From: Drouetiella sp036703255
GTDB lineage: Bacteria > Cyanobacteriota > Cyanobacteriia > Elainellales > Elainellaceae
Direction: 5' to 3'
Length of the DNA: 64,000 nucleotides
Assembly (NCBI GenBank): GCA_036703255.1
Contig: DATNPL010000094.1
Coordinates: 1-64,000, forward strand
Shown here: positions 33,036 through 42,696 of the stretch, in pieces
How the letters are laid out: the number at the start of each line of letters is the position of its first letter
How positions within the stretch are numbered: position 1 is the stretch's first letter
Made by a program: the position numbers and the translations under genes
Notes under the pieces: generated by a model
What the model saw: the letters and a program-made list of their open reading frames with translations, nothing else
The model's database searches: none
Told to the model about the DNA's origin: nothing

Positions 33036-33590
33036 AGAGATGTCTAAGGCGTAATTTTTACACTAAACTTCTGATCAACTCAGCAACATCAGGCAACGAC
33101 ACTCAACCTACAAAGGATGGCACTTTGGGATGGTACTTTCTGCGATCGAGTAGGCTATGGATGAGAAAATGACTTCTATCAGCCAGTGTTCCCGACCTAG
33201 CAATAATCTAACCCAATTTTTTGTAGCTAAGGAATTTCTCTCTACAGCGTCTCGAGGTGGCTGATTCAAGCCACCTCTAACGTGAATCGTTGCGCGGCTT
33301 CAAATCGGCTTTTGGGCAAGAAGGGAGAGAACGCCAGACAGCCGACTGGGTAAGCCCAGCCGTGACAGTTGCCCTGAAAATGAGTCCAATTGATGCGCTC
33401 TAGATTCCCTAATTTTGTCTGGAGAACTCAAAGAATCGGATTGGATTGCGTCTCAAGAATTTACAAAAATTTATCTCTTGCTTAGGATCGTGGATTAAAT
33501 AACACCGGAACCTCAAGCGTAAGGGTTTAGCATTCGGGCAACCCTCTTTGCTAGATCCTTATATGATGTTTAAAGCAGCAAAATTTGAGT
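33036..33590. other. Divergent intergenic region
   Basis: A 555-bp spacer between the dCache kinase and the small hypothetical gene. A perfect hairpin GAGGTGGCT-gattca-AGCCACCTC lies at 33254-33277. No further gene or RNA is recognised. Confidence 0.5.
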
Positions 33591-33857
33591 ATGGCAAATC
33601 AGGAAGATCCCCTCACGGGAGAAGCGCTCATTAAAGAAGTCTGTCGGCGAATTCGGGTCGCTCGCAGCTACTGGGATGCTCACAATAACGCAGCCTGTCG
33701 GGGAGAGCGGGAACGCGCATTAGCGCTCTACAACACATTGACAAAGGCGCAAAAAGAGCAGATTCCGCAAGTGCTGCGGGTGTGGATGCGCTATCGCAGC
33801 GAGAAATACTTTGGCGATCGCCAAACGCCGCCCAAGTCGAAGCGATCATCGAAGTAG
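33591..33857 (+). CDS. Small hypothetical basic protein
   Basis: An 88-residue protein starting at ATG 33591; a TTG two codons upstream is less likely. The body (EALIKEVCRRIRVARSYWDA and ALYNTLTKAQKEQIPQVLRV) is amphipathic helical and the tail PPKSKRSSK is basic. I recognise similar short conserved hypothetical proteins in cyanobacteria but no function. It converges on the SDR gene, with a very long palindrome between them. Confidence 0.65.
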   Translation: MANQEDPLTGEALIKEVCRRIRVARSYWDAHNNAACRGERERALALYNTLTKAQKEQIPQVLRVWMRYRSEKYFGDRQTPPKSKRSSK

Positions 33858-33877
33858 CCTCGGTGATGTTCTAGACA

Positions 33878-33934
33878 TGTTGTTAATTTTTTTGAAAGGG
33901 GCGCGGAGCGCCCCTTTCAAAAAAATTAACAACA
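33878..33934. terminator. Perfect 27-bp palindrome between convergent genes
   Basis: Arms 33878-33904 and 33908-33934 are exact complements around a GGA loop, with GGGGCGC at the apex and a seven-T run in the arm. The stops of the two convergent genes are 21 and 25 bp away, ideal for a bidirectional terminator. The longest member of the GCGC-apex family here. Confidence 0.85.
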
Positions 33935-33958
33935 CATTTGAAACACTACCAGTAGCCT

Positions 33959-34624
33959 CTACCAAGGCAGCACTTCGCCATTGCTGTGCCAGAAGGTGCC
34001 CGTGTTGTCTAGGGTTAATTCATCAATTCGAGCCAGCAAGCCTTTGACCGAGACTTCTGGCGTGATGCCGCCTCTGATGAAGTTGGTCATGCGAGTCTGC
34101 ACCCAACCCGGATGCAAAATGGCAACAGCAATACCCTGCGGCCTCAGATCATGCGCCAGGGATTTACCTGCCATTGACAAGGCCACCTTTGACATGCGGT
34201 AGCCGTAGGAACTGCCAGAAGTATTATCAGCGATCGATCCCATCCGACTCGTCATCAGCACGATTTTTGAGCCTGCTTGTAGTTGGGGCTGTAGGGCATG
34301 GGTGACTCGCAATGCGCCCAGGGCATTTACCTCAAACTGTTCTCGGATGCTGTCAAAGTTAAGGTTTTCCCAGGTCACATGCTGAAGCATTCCGGCATTG
34401 TTGATCAGAACATCGATCGCCCTCTCTCTTAGTCGCTCAGCTAAGTCTGCCACAGAAGCATCAGAAGTAATATCAATGCCCTCCTCAACCTGCACGCCCA
34501 GGGCTTTCAAGTCATCATCTGCTGCCCGACAAACTGCGATCACGGTTTCTCCGAGGGCCTGAAGCTGACGGCAAAACTCGTAGCCAATGCCGCGATTTGC
34601 ACCTGTCACTAAATACGTTGCCAT
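33959..34624 (-). CDS. Short-chain dehydrogenase/reductase
   Basis: A 221-residue SDR. The cofactor motif is TGANRGIG at residue 6, the structural motif NNAGML near 83, the catalytic serine lies in MTSRMGS, and YGYRMSK provides the catalytic Tyr and Lys. It resembles C-factor/sniffer-type carbonyl reductases. The preferred nucleotide (NAD or NADP) and substrate cannot be told. ATG at 34624 follows AAAGGAA; the longer frame to 34705 has no supporting site. A terminator hairpin from the upstream gene lies just before it. Confidence 0.9.
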   Translation of the reverse strand: MATYLVTGANRGIGYEFCRQLQALGETVIAVCRAADDDLKALGVQVEEGIDITSDASVADLAERLRERAIDVLINNAGMLQHVTWENLNFDSIREQFEVNALGALRVTHALQPQLQAGSKIVLMTSRMGSIADNTSGSSYGYRMSKVALSMAGKSLAHDLRPQGIAVAILHPGWVQTRMTNFIRGGITPEVSVKGLLARIDELTLDNTGTFWHSNGEVLPW

Positions 34625-34711
34625 TGGTTTCAATTCCTTTGAACCTGTAGGGTGAGTTGGAGCAGGCAGCGATCGCATTACCGCCAAATGATCTGGGACA
34701 GCCAATAAAAT

Positions 34712-34747
34712 GAACCTAAAAGACTTTTGCGAGAATCTTTTAGGCTC
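34712..34747 (-). terminator. Terminator after the beta-propeller gene
   Basis: GAGCCTAAAAGA pairs with TCTTTTAGGTTC (minus strand) and is followed by ATTTTATT. It lies 26 bp downstream of the 34773-36260 stop. Confidence 0.7.
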
Positions 34748-34772
34748 ATTCCATTTTATTTATCCCTGATCT

Positions 34773-36260
34773 CTAGCGAATGGTCAAATTGATCAAACTC
34801 ATAGAACCCCCTTCAGGACTGGATACAACCACTTGATTCGTGGCTGGGATAAACTCAATGCCCTCTGGCTCAAGCCCAGCCTCTTGGTCAGCTTGCACAA
34901 CTTCAGGATTGAGAATGACCGTATCCAGCAGTTCAATGTTTTTTGGATCGGTGATGTCATGAATGGTCATAGCATCCGATCGCTCAGCCGCTACAAAAGC
35001 GATCGCCCGATCGTTGATCACTCCCAACGACACAACCTCTGGTTCTGGGCCTTTGCTGTCGCACCTTTGCGGCAATCCCAGATCGATCACGCTGGCTTCA
35101 ATCGAGTCGCCGCTATCTCCCAAAAATTCGCCCGTCTCTGCGTCATATACGCTGATGGTTCGAGAGCCATGCGGACTCAAAAGCACGCCTTCATAAGATT
35201 GGTTATTAACGCTGGTCAAGTTATCCTCATCAGCGGTGACAAAGTAGCGTCCGTCAGGAGCAATGGCAATGCCATCGGGTTCGCGGGCAGACGTAAATTC
35301 TTGTCTCAGCGATGGATCGTAACTGCTGGAGCGGCAGTTGCCCATACCCGCTTCATCCTGCGTCAACCCTAAGCCCGTCCGAACGCCCTGATTAAAGTTT
35401 TGGACGGAGAAAGCCTCTGGCTGCAACGGACTCAGTAATGCACTGGGGATCTCAATCCGGGCGACTGCATTGTTCTCTTGCAGGGTTGCCAAGACGAAAG
35501 AGCTATCTGCCGCAATCCGCACTGTTTCCGGCTGCGGGTCATTGGGAAAGAAGGGAATGTTGTCGGGTGGAATGGGCACTTCTACCTGAGTCATCCGCTC
35601 GGCACCCTGGCGTAGATCAATAATAGAGACGCTTCCAGGACGATTCTCAGCATTGGTCAGATCTTCTTCATTTTCCTCGTCTTCATTGGCAACGGCGGCA
35701 AATTCACCATTGGGGGCGATCGCCACAGAGTCAGGGCCACGCCCAACCGTCACCTGTCCCATAACCTTGAGATCTGGCAGCGCCAGCGCCACCACCTTTC
35801 CTGGCACTTCATTAAATGCGCTGAGATTGGCCTCATCTGAATCTTTCACGCCAATCAGCGCAAAGGAATTATCCGGACTGATGGAAACCCCTGTGATTTC
35901 AGCCGCCATTGACCCTTCCGGTAATACGTCCTCAGTCAATGTCCAAGTTGCCTCAACTTGTAGAGTATCTTTGGCGATCGCCACTAGCGTCACCGTTTCT
36001 CCCCCCACAACTACAGCGTACTGACCGTCAGAGGTGACATCCAACATTTCTGCTCCTGCGAGGTCGGTCAGAGTGAAAGCCACCTTTCCCTCAATTGCAG
36101 CAGACTGAGCGATCGCCTGGGGAATCTGCCCAATAACGCCAAACGGTAAGAGAACTAACGCAGGCAATAAAATCTGAAGGGATTTAGCTCCAAAGTTTTG
36201 CCCCTTCAAATTCACGCCTGCCGCTGACAAAACTCTCACACCACGGTATTTCCAGTTCAT
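34773..36260 (-). CDS. Exported beta-propeller protein (choice-of-anchor-I-like)
   Basis: A 495-residue secreted protein. A hydrophobic segment, LQILLPALVLLPFGVIGQIPQAIAQSA (about residues 29-52), ends in an AQS-A signal-peptidase-like site, although the N-terminal region is unusually long. The rest is a WD40/YVTN-like propeller with repeats such as GVSISPDNSFALIGV, GPDSVAIAPNGEFAAVAN and PDGIAIAPDGRYFVTADEDN. Two cysteines near 325 and 400 may form a disulfide. Related proteins are cell-surface or alkaline-phosphatase-associated, but the role is not established. It follows the TpsB gene on the same strand by 96 bp. Confidence 0.75.
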   Translation of the reverse strand: MNWKYRGVRVLSAAGVNLKGQNFGAKSLQILLPALVLLPFGVIGQIPQAIAQSAAIEGKVAFTLTDLAGAEMLDVTSDGQYAVVVGGETVTLVAIAKDTLQVEATWTLTEDVLPEGSMAAEITGVSISPDNSFALIGVKDSDEANLSAFNEVPGKVVALALPDLKVMGQVTVGRGPDSVAIAPNGEFAAVANEDEENEEDLTNAENRPGSVSIIDLRQGAERMTQVEVPIPPDNIPFFPNDPQPETVRIAADSSFVLATLQENNAVARIEIPSALLSPLQPEAFSVQNFNQGVRTGLGLTQDEAGMGNCRSSSYDPSLRQEFTSAREPDGIAIAPDGRYFVTADEDNLTSVNNQSYEGVLLSPHGSRTISVYDAETGEFLGDSGDSIEASVIDLGLPQRCDSKGPEPEVVSLGVINDRAIAFVAAERSDAMTIHDITDPKNIELLDTVILNPEVVQADQEAGLEPEGIEFIPATNQVVVSSPEGGSMSLINLTIR

Positions 36261-36356
36261 GATTGGCTGTTTTCGGGACTACAAATTCAACCGTACAATC
36301 CACATGGGTGCTCTCAGGTTAAGAAGAGGGAAAGAAGTCGTTAAGCCATGCCGTAA

Positions 36357-38108
36357 TCAGTACTGCCAGTTGACGCTGAAGTGAATTCCGTCATCCTGAA
36401 GATTGTCACCGCGATCGCTCAAATCGATCAAGGGCAGCGCAAAATCAGTCCGAATATTGAGATTAGGCAGCGGCTCCCACAGTAGCCCGACGCCAATTCC
36501 AGCCAGAAAGGTTTGATTCGGTAAACGATTCGGGTTATTCGCGGCATGCCAAACTGCCCCCAGATCGGCAAAGGGAGCCACCTGCAAAGTAGGACGGCCA
36601 TCTTCACGGCGCAGGATAGCAATTCGGTCTTCGAGCGAGAGTCGAAAGCCGTTATCGCCCAAGCGCACATTTTGACGATAGCCCCGCACAGACTGTCCGC
36701 CACCAATCACAAGCTGCTGGGAAGACAGCAGAGGATCGGCAGTGAGCTGCATATCCAATTGCGCGATCAAAAGCTGATCGGGACTCAAAATTTGCACCCG
36801 TTGCGCCTGCCCCACCCAGCTGAAAAATTGACCATCGGGAGTCGATCCAGCCGCCTTCGTTGCGCCAAATAACCCGGTGCCAACGTTAAACTGCGATTGA
36901 AATGCCCAGGCTCCTGTGGGATCACGTCGCACGTAATCTTGTCCAAACTGAATGACGCTAGTGGTGCTGGCGTCGCTGAGCAACGAAGAAATGAGGGTTC
37001 TGCCGTCCTGATAGGTAAAGCCAACCGACAGCGCCAATTCCTCACGGGGCGTGCGAATGAAGGGCTGGCGATAGCTGACTCCGTACAGCCTAGAGTCGCC
37101 CTCAATGTTGAGATCGGCAAAGGTTGGATCGGTGATGTGATAAAAGCTAGGAGCCGCTCGAAGCTGCAATGTGCCATTCATAGCGTTGAGCGGGAGGCGG
37201 TAGGAAAAATCCAGCACATCCGAGCCGCCTGTGATGGCTCGCGCATAGGAGGCCACAATTTGATCGCCCAAGCCCGTCACGTTCCGATGCCCAAGCACCA
37301 GGCTGACGCGTTCCGACCCAACGCTGGGCGGTGAGTAGTTGTCGAAACCCAGTCCGGCAATCCAGGCGTTAGCTTCAGTCACGCGAACCACGAGAACGCT
37401 CTGACCGATGGCGTTCCCCGGACGCAAACTTGCCTCTACGTTTTCAAATAACGGATCGAGACGGAGCAGCCGCAACTGATCCTCTAACCGTCCTTGATTG
37501 ACAGGCGTTTTGCCCCCTTGGGCAATGCGATCGCGCACATATTCGGGCTTCACCCGCCGCACGCCTTCGATGTCGATCGCTTCTAGAGCGCCTTCAATCA
37601 CCCGAATCTGAACCAGACCCTCTGAGATTTGCTGATCGACCAAAATGGCTCTGGAGGTCAGATAGCCCTGATCCAGGTAGAGCTGGGTAATGGCATCGGC
37701 AAGCTGGCGCAGCTCTTCTAACGTGACCGATCGCCCTTCATAGGGGGCAACGAGAGAGGCAAAATCGCGATCGCTAAAAATCGTACTGCCGATGACCTGA
37801 ATCTGACGGATTGGAATCTGCACAGGCGGGGCAGGATCGGCAGCGGCTGGCGGCTCAGGGGCGATCGGCGGCGCGGCTTCGTTGGGTAAGGGAAGGGGAA
37901 GAGGCACAGGCTGAAGGAACGGGGATTCGTTTCCAGGAGGGAATGGATTCGCTTCAGGCAGTGGCAATGTCTCAGGGTTAGGGACAGGCTCAGGACTGGG
38001 CGTTTCTGCCTCAGAGATTTCTGGTAACGCAGCCGCAGAGCCACAGGGGCAGGTGACTAAAAAACCAGTGGCTAAAAGAACGATCGCCAGTGTGCCTCTC
38101 CTGCTCAT
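36357..38108 (-). CDS. TpsB outer-membrane transporter (ShlB/FhaC family)
   Basis: A 583-residue outer-membrane protein that exports the divergently encoded TpsA partner. A signal peptide (MSRRGTLAIVLLATGFLVTC) is followed by a Pro/Glu-rich stretch and two POTRA domains. POTRA 1 starts near IRQIQVIGSTIFSD and POTRA 2 near IRVIEGALEAIDIEG. A 16-strand beta-barrel follows with the family motif VSYRQPFI and the conserved VIGGGQSVRGYRQN near the secretion loop. It ends in aromatic Tyr, as outer-membrane proteins do. ATG at 38108 has an AGAGGAA site; the upstream ATG at 38132 lacks one. The 182-bp divergent promoter region is shared with the TpsA gene. Confidence 0.92.
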   Translation of the reverse strand: MSRRGTLAIVLLATGFLVTCPCGSAAALPEISEAETPSPEPVPNPETLPLPEANPFPPGNESPFLQPVPLPLPLPNEAAPPIAPEPPAAADPAPPVQIPIRQIQVIGSTIFSDRDFASLVAPYEGRSVTLEELRQLADAITQLYLDQGYLTSRAILVDQQISEGLVQIRVIEGALEAIDIEGVRRVKPEYVRDRIAQGGKTPVNQGRLEDQLRLLRLDPLFENVEASLRPGNAIGQSVLVVRVTEANAWIAGLGFDNYSPPSVGSERVSLVLGHRNVTGLGDQIVASYARAITGGSDVLDFSYRLPLNAMNGTLQLRAAPSFYHITDPTFADLNIEGDSRLYGVSYRQPFIRTPREELALSVGFTYQDGRTLISSLLSDASTTSVIQFGQDYVRRDPTGAWAFQSQFNVGTGLFGATKAAGSTPDGQFFSWVGQAQRVQILSPDQLLIAQLDMQLTADPLLSSQQLVIGGGQSVRGYRQNVRLGDNGFRLSLEDRIAILRREDGRPTLQVAPFADLGAVWHAANNPNRLPNQTFLAGIGVGLLWEPLPNLNIRTDFALPLIDLSDRGDNLQDDGIHFSVNWQY

Positions 38109-38290
38109 TGTTCCTCTTAAATCCTGTTGCATAGATTGTTCTCATGGAATATTAGCTAACGGAGATTAGGCAGAGACAATTCTTCAAATTGCCATCCGTC
38201 TTCTATGCAGAGGCACACCTCAGAATTGGGCATTTTGAGAGAGTTGATGAAATGAGAGTGCCCCTCACTCAATTCACATAGAGGTAAATC

Positions 38291-41200
38291 ATGGCTGGAC
38301 TCATCTTATCTGCACAGCAGCTCAAAACGGTCATTGCCCTGGTGCCGATCGCTGTCTGCCTATGGGCAGTGCCTGCCGCCGCCCAACGGGTCATCCCTGC
38401 TCAAGATGGGACGCAGACGCGGGTGACTCAAACAGGCGATCGCTTTGATATTGATGGGGGGCAGCGCTCTAGCGATGGCAGAAACCTGTTTCATAGCCTG
38501 CAAGAGCTGGGCTTGAGCCGAGAGCAAATCGCTAATTTCCAGTCCCATCCAGAAATTCGCAATATCTTGACCCGTGTAGTGGGGGGCAACGCCTCTGTGA
38601 TTGATGGACTGCTGCAAGTCTCGGGGGGCAACTCTAATTTATTTCTGATTAACCCGGCAGGGATAATCTTTGGCTCCCACGCGCAGCTCAATCTCCCTGC
38701 GGCGTTTACGGCAACCACGGCTACAGGGGTTGGGTTTGAGGGGGGCTGGTTCAATGCGATCGGCCAGAATGACTATGCGGCTCTGGTGGGCAATCCAAAC
38801 AGTTTTGCCTTTGCTCTCAGCCAGCCTGGAGCCATTCTCAATGCTGGAGATTTGAGCGTAGCGACAGGTCAAAATCTATCTCTGCTGGGGGGTACGGTGG
38901 TGAATACTGGACGACTCTCGGCAGCGGGGGGACAGATCACGATCGCTGCCGTTCCCGGCCAGCGTCTAGTTCGCCTCAGTCAGGTGGGGCAGCTCTTGAG
39001 TCTAGAGTTTCAGCCGCTCGATCGCCCATCAGACTGGACGGTGGCCTCTCTGCCTGCCCTCTTGACGGGCGGAGACGTGGGCAATGCCAGTGGGCTAACG
39101 GTCAATCCAGATGGTACTGTGCAGCTCACTGGGTCAGGACTGACGATTCCAACCACCGCAGGAACGGCGATCGTTTCTGGTCAGGTCAGTGCTGCCTATA
39201 GCGTTCCGGGACAAACGGGCGGCTCTATCACGGTGGTAGGCGAACAAATTGGGGTGTTCTCGGCTACTCTAAACGCGGCTGGCAGCGGCGGCGGCACGCT
39301 ACGGATCGGCGGTGACTTTCATGGTCAGGGAACGCTGCCCAGCGCTCTACGGACGGTGGTCAGTTCAGATACCACGCTCAATGTTGATGCTTTGGCTGAA
39401 GGCAATGGGGGAAGAGCCGTCATTTGGGCAAACGACTATACCGGGTTTTGGGGCAGCATCAGCGCCAGAGGGGGCGCAGCTCATGGAGACGGTGGTTTTG
39501 TCGAAGTGTCAGGGCAAGAGCGTCTGGCTTTTGGTGGCTCTGTTGATCTGGGCGCAACTTCCGGCCATTGGGGAACGCTGCTTCTCGACCCTCGCAACAT
39601 TGTGATCTCGGATGCGGCCAGCGATCCGGCAACGGTGACGGCTAGCCTGCCCGATATTCTGGTGGGTGATTTTCCAGATCAAGATATTACGGTTAACTAT
39701 GCCCTGCTTCAGGGACAACCTGGCAACGTCATCCTAGAGGCAACCAACAATATTGTCATTGATGACTCGGTGCCTGCCCCTTTTGCCTTTAGCTTCGTTC
39801 CAGGCAGCACGATCCGGTTCACGGCGGATGCCGATAACAATGGAGTCGGCTCCTTTTTGGCAGGCCCTGCCAGCTATATTTCTTCTAATGGCAGAGATTT
39901 GGTGATTTCTGGCGCGAGTATAACGCTGAATCGCATTACCACAGGCTCGCCATCGGGACGATCGGGCAATTTGACGCTCACGGCTCCGGGCAATATCCAG
40001 GCGGGAGAGCTGTTGACGGATGATTTGACCACTTTTGCCGCAGGTGCAGGAGATGTGACGATCGCCAGCACCCAAGGCAATATCAGCGTCCAGTCTATTT
40101 CAGCTAGAAGTCCGATCAGCCGAGGGGGGAATGTTGCTCTAGCGGGCGATCAGGTGCAGGTCATCGGTACGTTGGGGATAACAGGAAATCCTAGCATTAG
40201 CACGCTGGGCAATTCGCCAGCCACCTCTGGAACCATCAGCATTCAACATGCAGGAGGCGCTGACAATCGGCCCTTTGTCATTGGCTTTCCCAGCACCAAC
40301 GGCACGGCAGGGGGGTTAGACGCAGGTATCGGAACGCTGGCAACGGGCAATTTTCCAGTGGCTGCCAATGGCGCGATCGCTACCACTCCCACCGGAATTA
40401 CGCTGACCTCCGTTAATTCGCCGCCGCAGTTGCTCTCTGCCAATACGGTTTTCAATACTGCTGCCGATCAGCCTGTTTCACTCACCTATGCTGATCTAGC
40501 GGCGAATTTTACAGATCCTAATCGGGATAACCTGGTGTTGAGAATTCAGGCGATCGCGACAGGCGGTACCTTAACCCGCAATGGTGATGCATTGGTACCT
40601 GGAGATGTGATTACTTTAGGTGATTCGTTGGTATACACTCCACCTGCTAATGCATCGGGTGCGGTGAATGCTTTTACGATAGATGCCGCTGATTTAGAGA
40701 ATGGTGAACCTGTCCTCTCAACCTCTAATCGATTACCCATTCAGCTCAATATTGCGGCAATATCGACTCCTACCCCCACCCCTGCCCCCACTCCTACGCC
40801 CATTCCTGTCCCAACCCCTTCTCCCACGCCCTCACCTTCTCCCACACCTTCTCCCACACCCGTTCCAGCCCCTTCACCTGCTCCAACCCCTTCGCCCGAT
40901 CCGGCTCAACCCCGCTTCAATGATCCTCGCGTAGATTTACCTCCTTCTCCCGATCTGCCTCAGCCAAGCACATCCATTCCCAATGTCCCGATCGATACGG
41001 ACATCGCTCGAATTGAGCAAAAATTTACGGATGACTTTAGCAGCTATTTGGGAATACCTTCCTCACCCATTACCACGGTTGATCAGGCCAAAGAATTAGC
41101 GCAGGCGATCGAGCGAGATACGGGAGCCAAGCCTGCCTTCATTTACATTGATTTCATTCCGGGCGAGGTGCAGTCTTTGACGGAGCCGCCCGTTGCCCGC

Positions 41201-42247
41201 GACAGCGATCAGCTAGAGCTATTGGTTGTCACTGCTAAGAGCGTGATTCGTCATCGGATGCCCCATCTGAGCCGATCGCAGGTATTGGCAACGGCTCAAA
41301 CCTTTCGCAGCGAGGTGACTAATCCTCGCAACACCCAAACGACTAGCTATTTGCCCACCGCAGAACAGCTCTATCAATGGATGATCGCTCCGATCGCAGC
41401 CGATCTGGAAACTGAAGCTATCACTAATCTGGTGTTTCTGCCGGATGCTGGATTGCGATCGCTGCCTTTTGCCGCTCTGCATCATGAAGGACAATTTTTA
41501 GTTGAGCAATATAGCATTGGCTTAACGCCGAGCCTCAGCCTGACGGATACGCGCTATGTTGACATCCGCAATTCTCAGATGTTGGCGATGGGAATTTCTG
41601 AAAGCACACAGGGACAGGAGCCTCTGCCTGCGGTGTCGATCGAACTTTCTGCTTTGGTGTCTAATTTGTGGAAGGGGGGCAGTCTGCTGCTCAACACGGA
41701 GGCGACGCTGGCGAATCTGGAAACTATTAGGCAGGAACGCCCGTTTGGGATTATCCATTTGGCGACCCATGCCGATTTTGCGCCCGGTGCGATCGGCAAT
41801 TCCTACATTCAGTTCTGGGACGAAAAACTAAAGCTGGATCAAGTACGGCAGCTCGGCTGGAATAATCCGCCAGTGGAGTTGCTGGTGCTGAGCGCCTGTC
41901 GAACGGCTCTGGGCAATAAGGAAGCAGAGTTGGGGTTTGCCGGACTCGCCGTCCAGACGGGCGTAAAAACGGCGGTTGCCAGCCTCTGGTATGTCAATGA
42001 TTCGGCAACGGCGGCTCTTATGAGTCAGTTTTACAGCGCTCTCCAGACTGCCCCGATTAAGGCAGAAGCCTTAAGGCAGGCACAAATTGCGCTGCTGCGC
42101 GGCGAGGTTTATCTAGACGGCAATCAAATCAAAGGCATGCCAGGAGTAGAGACGCTGCAATTGCCTGTGGAGGCGTTGAATGGCGATCGCCAATTGACCC
42201 ATCCTTACTACTGGGCAGCATTCACAATGGTTGGCACTCCTTGGTAG
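38291..42247 (+). CDS. TpsA-type exoprotein with C-terminal CHAT protease domain
   Basis: A 1318-residue protein. After a signal peptide (about residues 15-31, ending PAAAQR), residues 40-290 form the two-partner-secretion domain: NPAGIIFG and NLS-type motifs, beta-helix start. A beta-rich filamentous region and a cadherin-like segment follow. A Pro-Thr-Ser linker (about 825-875) joins these to a caspase-like CHAT domain (about 990-1318). The CHAT dyad is present: His1160 in HLATH and Cys1203 in LSACRTA. Secretion probably runs through the divergent TpsB. CHAT enzymes cleave specific proteins in signalling or cell death; a surface-exported CHAT implies an external target or self-processing. 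The start follows AGAGGTAA. Confidence 0.92.
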   Translation: MAGLILSAQQLKTVIALVPIAVCLWAVPAAAQRVIPAQDGTQTRVTQTGDRFDIDGGQRSSDGRNLFHSLQELGLSREQIANFQSHPEIRNILTRVVGGNASVIDGLLQVSGGNSNLFLINPAGIIFGSHAQLNLPAAFTATTATGVGFEGGWFNAIGQNDYAALVGNPNSFAFALSQPGAILNAGDLSVATGQNLSLLGGTVVNTGRLSAAGGQITIAAVPGQRLVRLSQVGQLLSLEFQPLDRPSDWTVASLPALLTGGDVGNASGLTVNPDGTVQLTGSGLTIPTTAGTAIVSGQVSAAYSVPGQTGGSITVVGEQIGVFSATLNAAGSGGGTLRIGGDFHGQGTLPSALRTVVSSDTTLNVDALAEGNGGRAVIWANDYTGFWGSISARGGAAHGDGGFVEVSGQERLAFGGSVDLGATSGHWGTLLLDPRNIVISDAASDPATVTASLPDILVGDFPDQDITVNYALLQGQPGNVILEATNNIVIDDSVPAPFAFSFVPGSTIRFTADADNNGVGSFLAGPASYISSNGRDLVISGASITLNRITTGSPSGRSGNLTLTAPGNIQAGELLTDDLTTFAAGAGDVTIASTQGNISVQSISARSPISRGGNVALAGDQVQVIGTLGITGNPSISTLGNSPATSGTISIQHAGGADNRPFVIGFPSTNGTAGGLDAGIGTLATGNFPVAANGAIATTPTGITLTSVNSPPQLLSANTVFNTAADQPVSLTYADLAANFTDPNRDNLVLRIQAIATGGTLTRNGDALVPGDVITLGDSLVYTPPANASGAVNAFTIDAADLENGEPVLSTSNRLPIQLNIAAISTPTPTPAPTPTPIPVPTPSPTPSPSPTPSPTPVPAPSPAPTPSPDPAQPRFNDPRVDLPPSPDLPQPSTSIPNVPIDTDIARIEQKFTDDFSSYLGIPSSPITTVDQAKELAQAIERDTGAKPAFIYIDFIPGEVQSLTEPPVARDSDQLELLVVTAKSVIRHRMPHLSRSQVLATAQTFRSEVTNPRNTQTTSYLPTAEQLYQWMIAPIAADLETEAITNLVFLPDAGLRSLPFAALHHEGQFLVEQYSIGLTPSLSLTDTRYVDIRNSQMLAMGISESTQGQEPLPAVSIELSALVSNLWKGGSLLLNTEATLANLETIRQERPFGIIHLATHADFAPGAIGNSYIQFWDEKLKLDQVRQLGWNNPPVELLVLSACRTALGNKEAELGFAGLAVQTGVKTAVASLWYVNDSATAALMSQFYSALQTAPIKAEALRQAQIALLRGEVYLDGNQIKGMPGVETLQLPVEALNGDRQLTHPYYWAAFTMVGTPW

Positions 42248-42696
42248 CCAATATTAACTGACGCTCTCCATGTCTTATACTTCTTGAGTACTTATACCAA
42301 TCCTAAAATAATCTCTTTTCATAGTATCTTGGACGATCTTGAGCAAAGATTTGCGGCGTCGTAAATTTGTCGCTGAAAAATCACTATATTTTCTCCGAAC
42401 TGGAAGACATAGCGCTACGCGCTTAAATCCAACCAATATTTTTTCTAAAAGCCGCGTGGAACAGGGCTTTTAGAAAAAATATTGTTCTAACCTAATTGCG
42501 TGGAGCGATAAAGACGTTGCTGATTTCATGGCCGGACATAAGCAATGCCGAGAAACAGGCGTAGATTTGAAATGCTAGGCTCAAATTGCTCCAAGGTTTC
42601 TTCTAAAATGAATGTCTCACGAGGCAGATTGCGCGCTCTAATCGTTGATGCAATTCAGCCCGGTGAATTCCAGTAACAGGGACTAGGAATACAAAC
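42248..42696. other. Intergenic region between the TpsA-CHAT and KASIII genes
   Basis: A 449-bp spacer holding the palindrome at 42435-42483. Short degenerate coding-like stretches exist but none has a start and length worth calling. Confidence 0.5.
42435..42483. terminator. 19-bp palindrome downstream of the TpsA-CHAT gene
   Basis: Arms 42435-42453 and 42465-42483 are exact complements, with an 11-base loop (GCGTGGAACAG) instead of the GCGC apex. Loosely related to the dispersed palindrome family. Confidence 0.6.
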
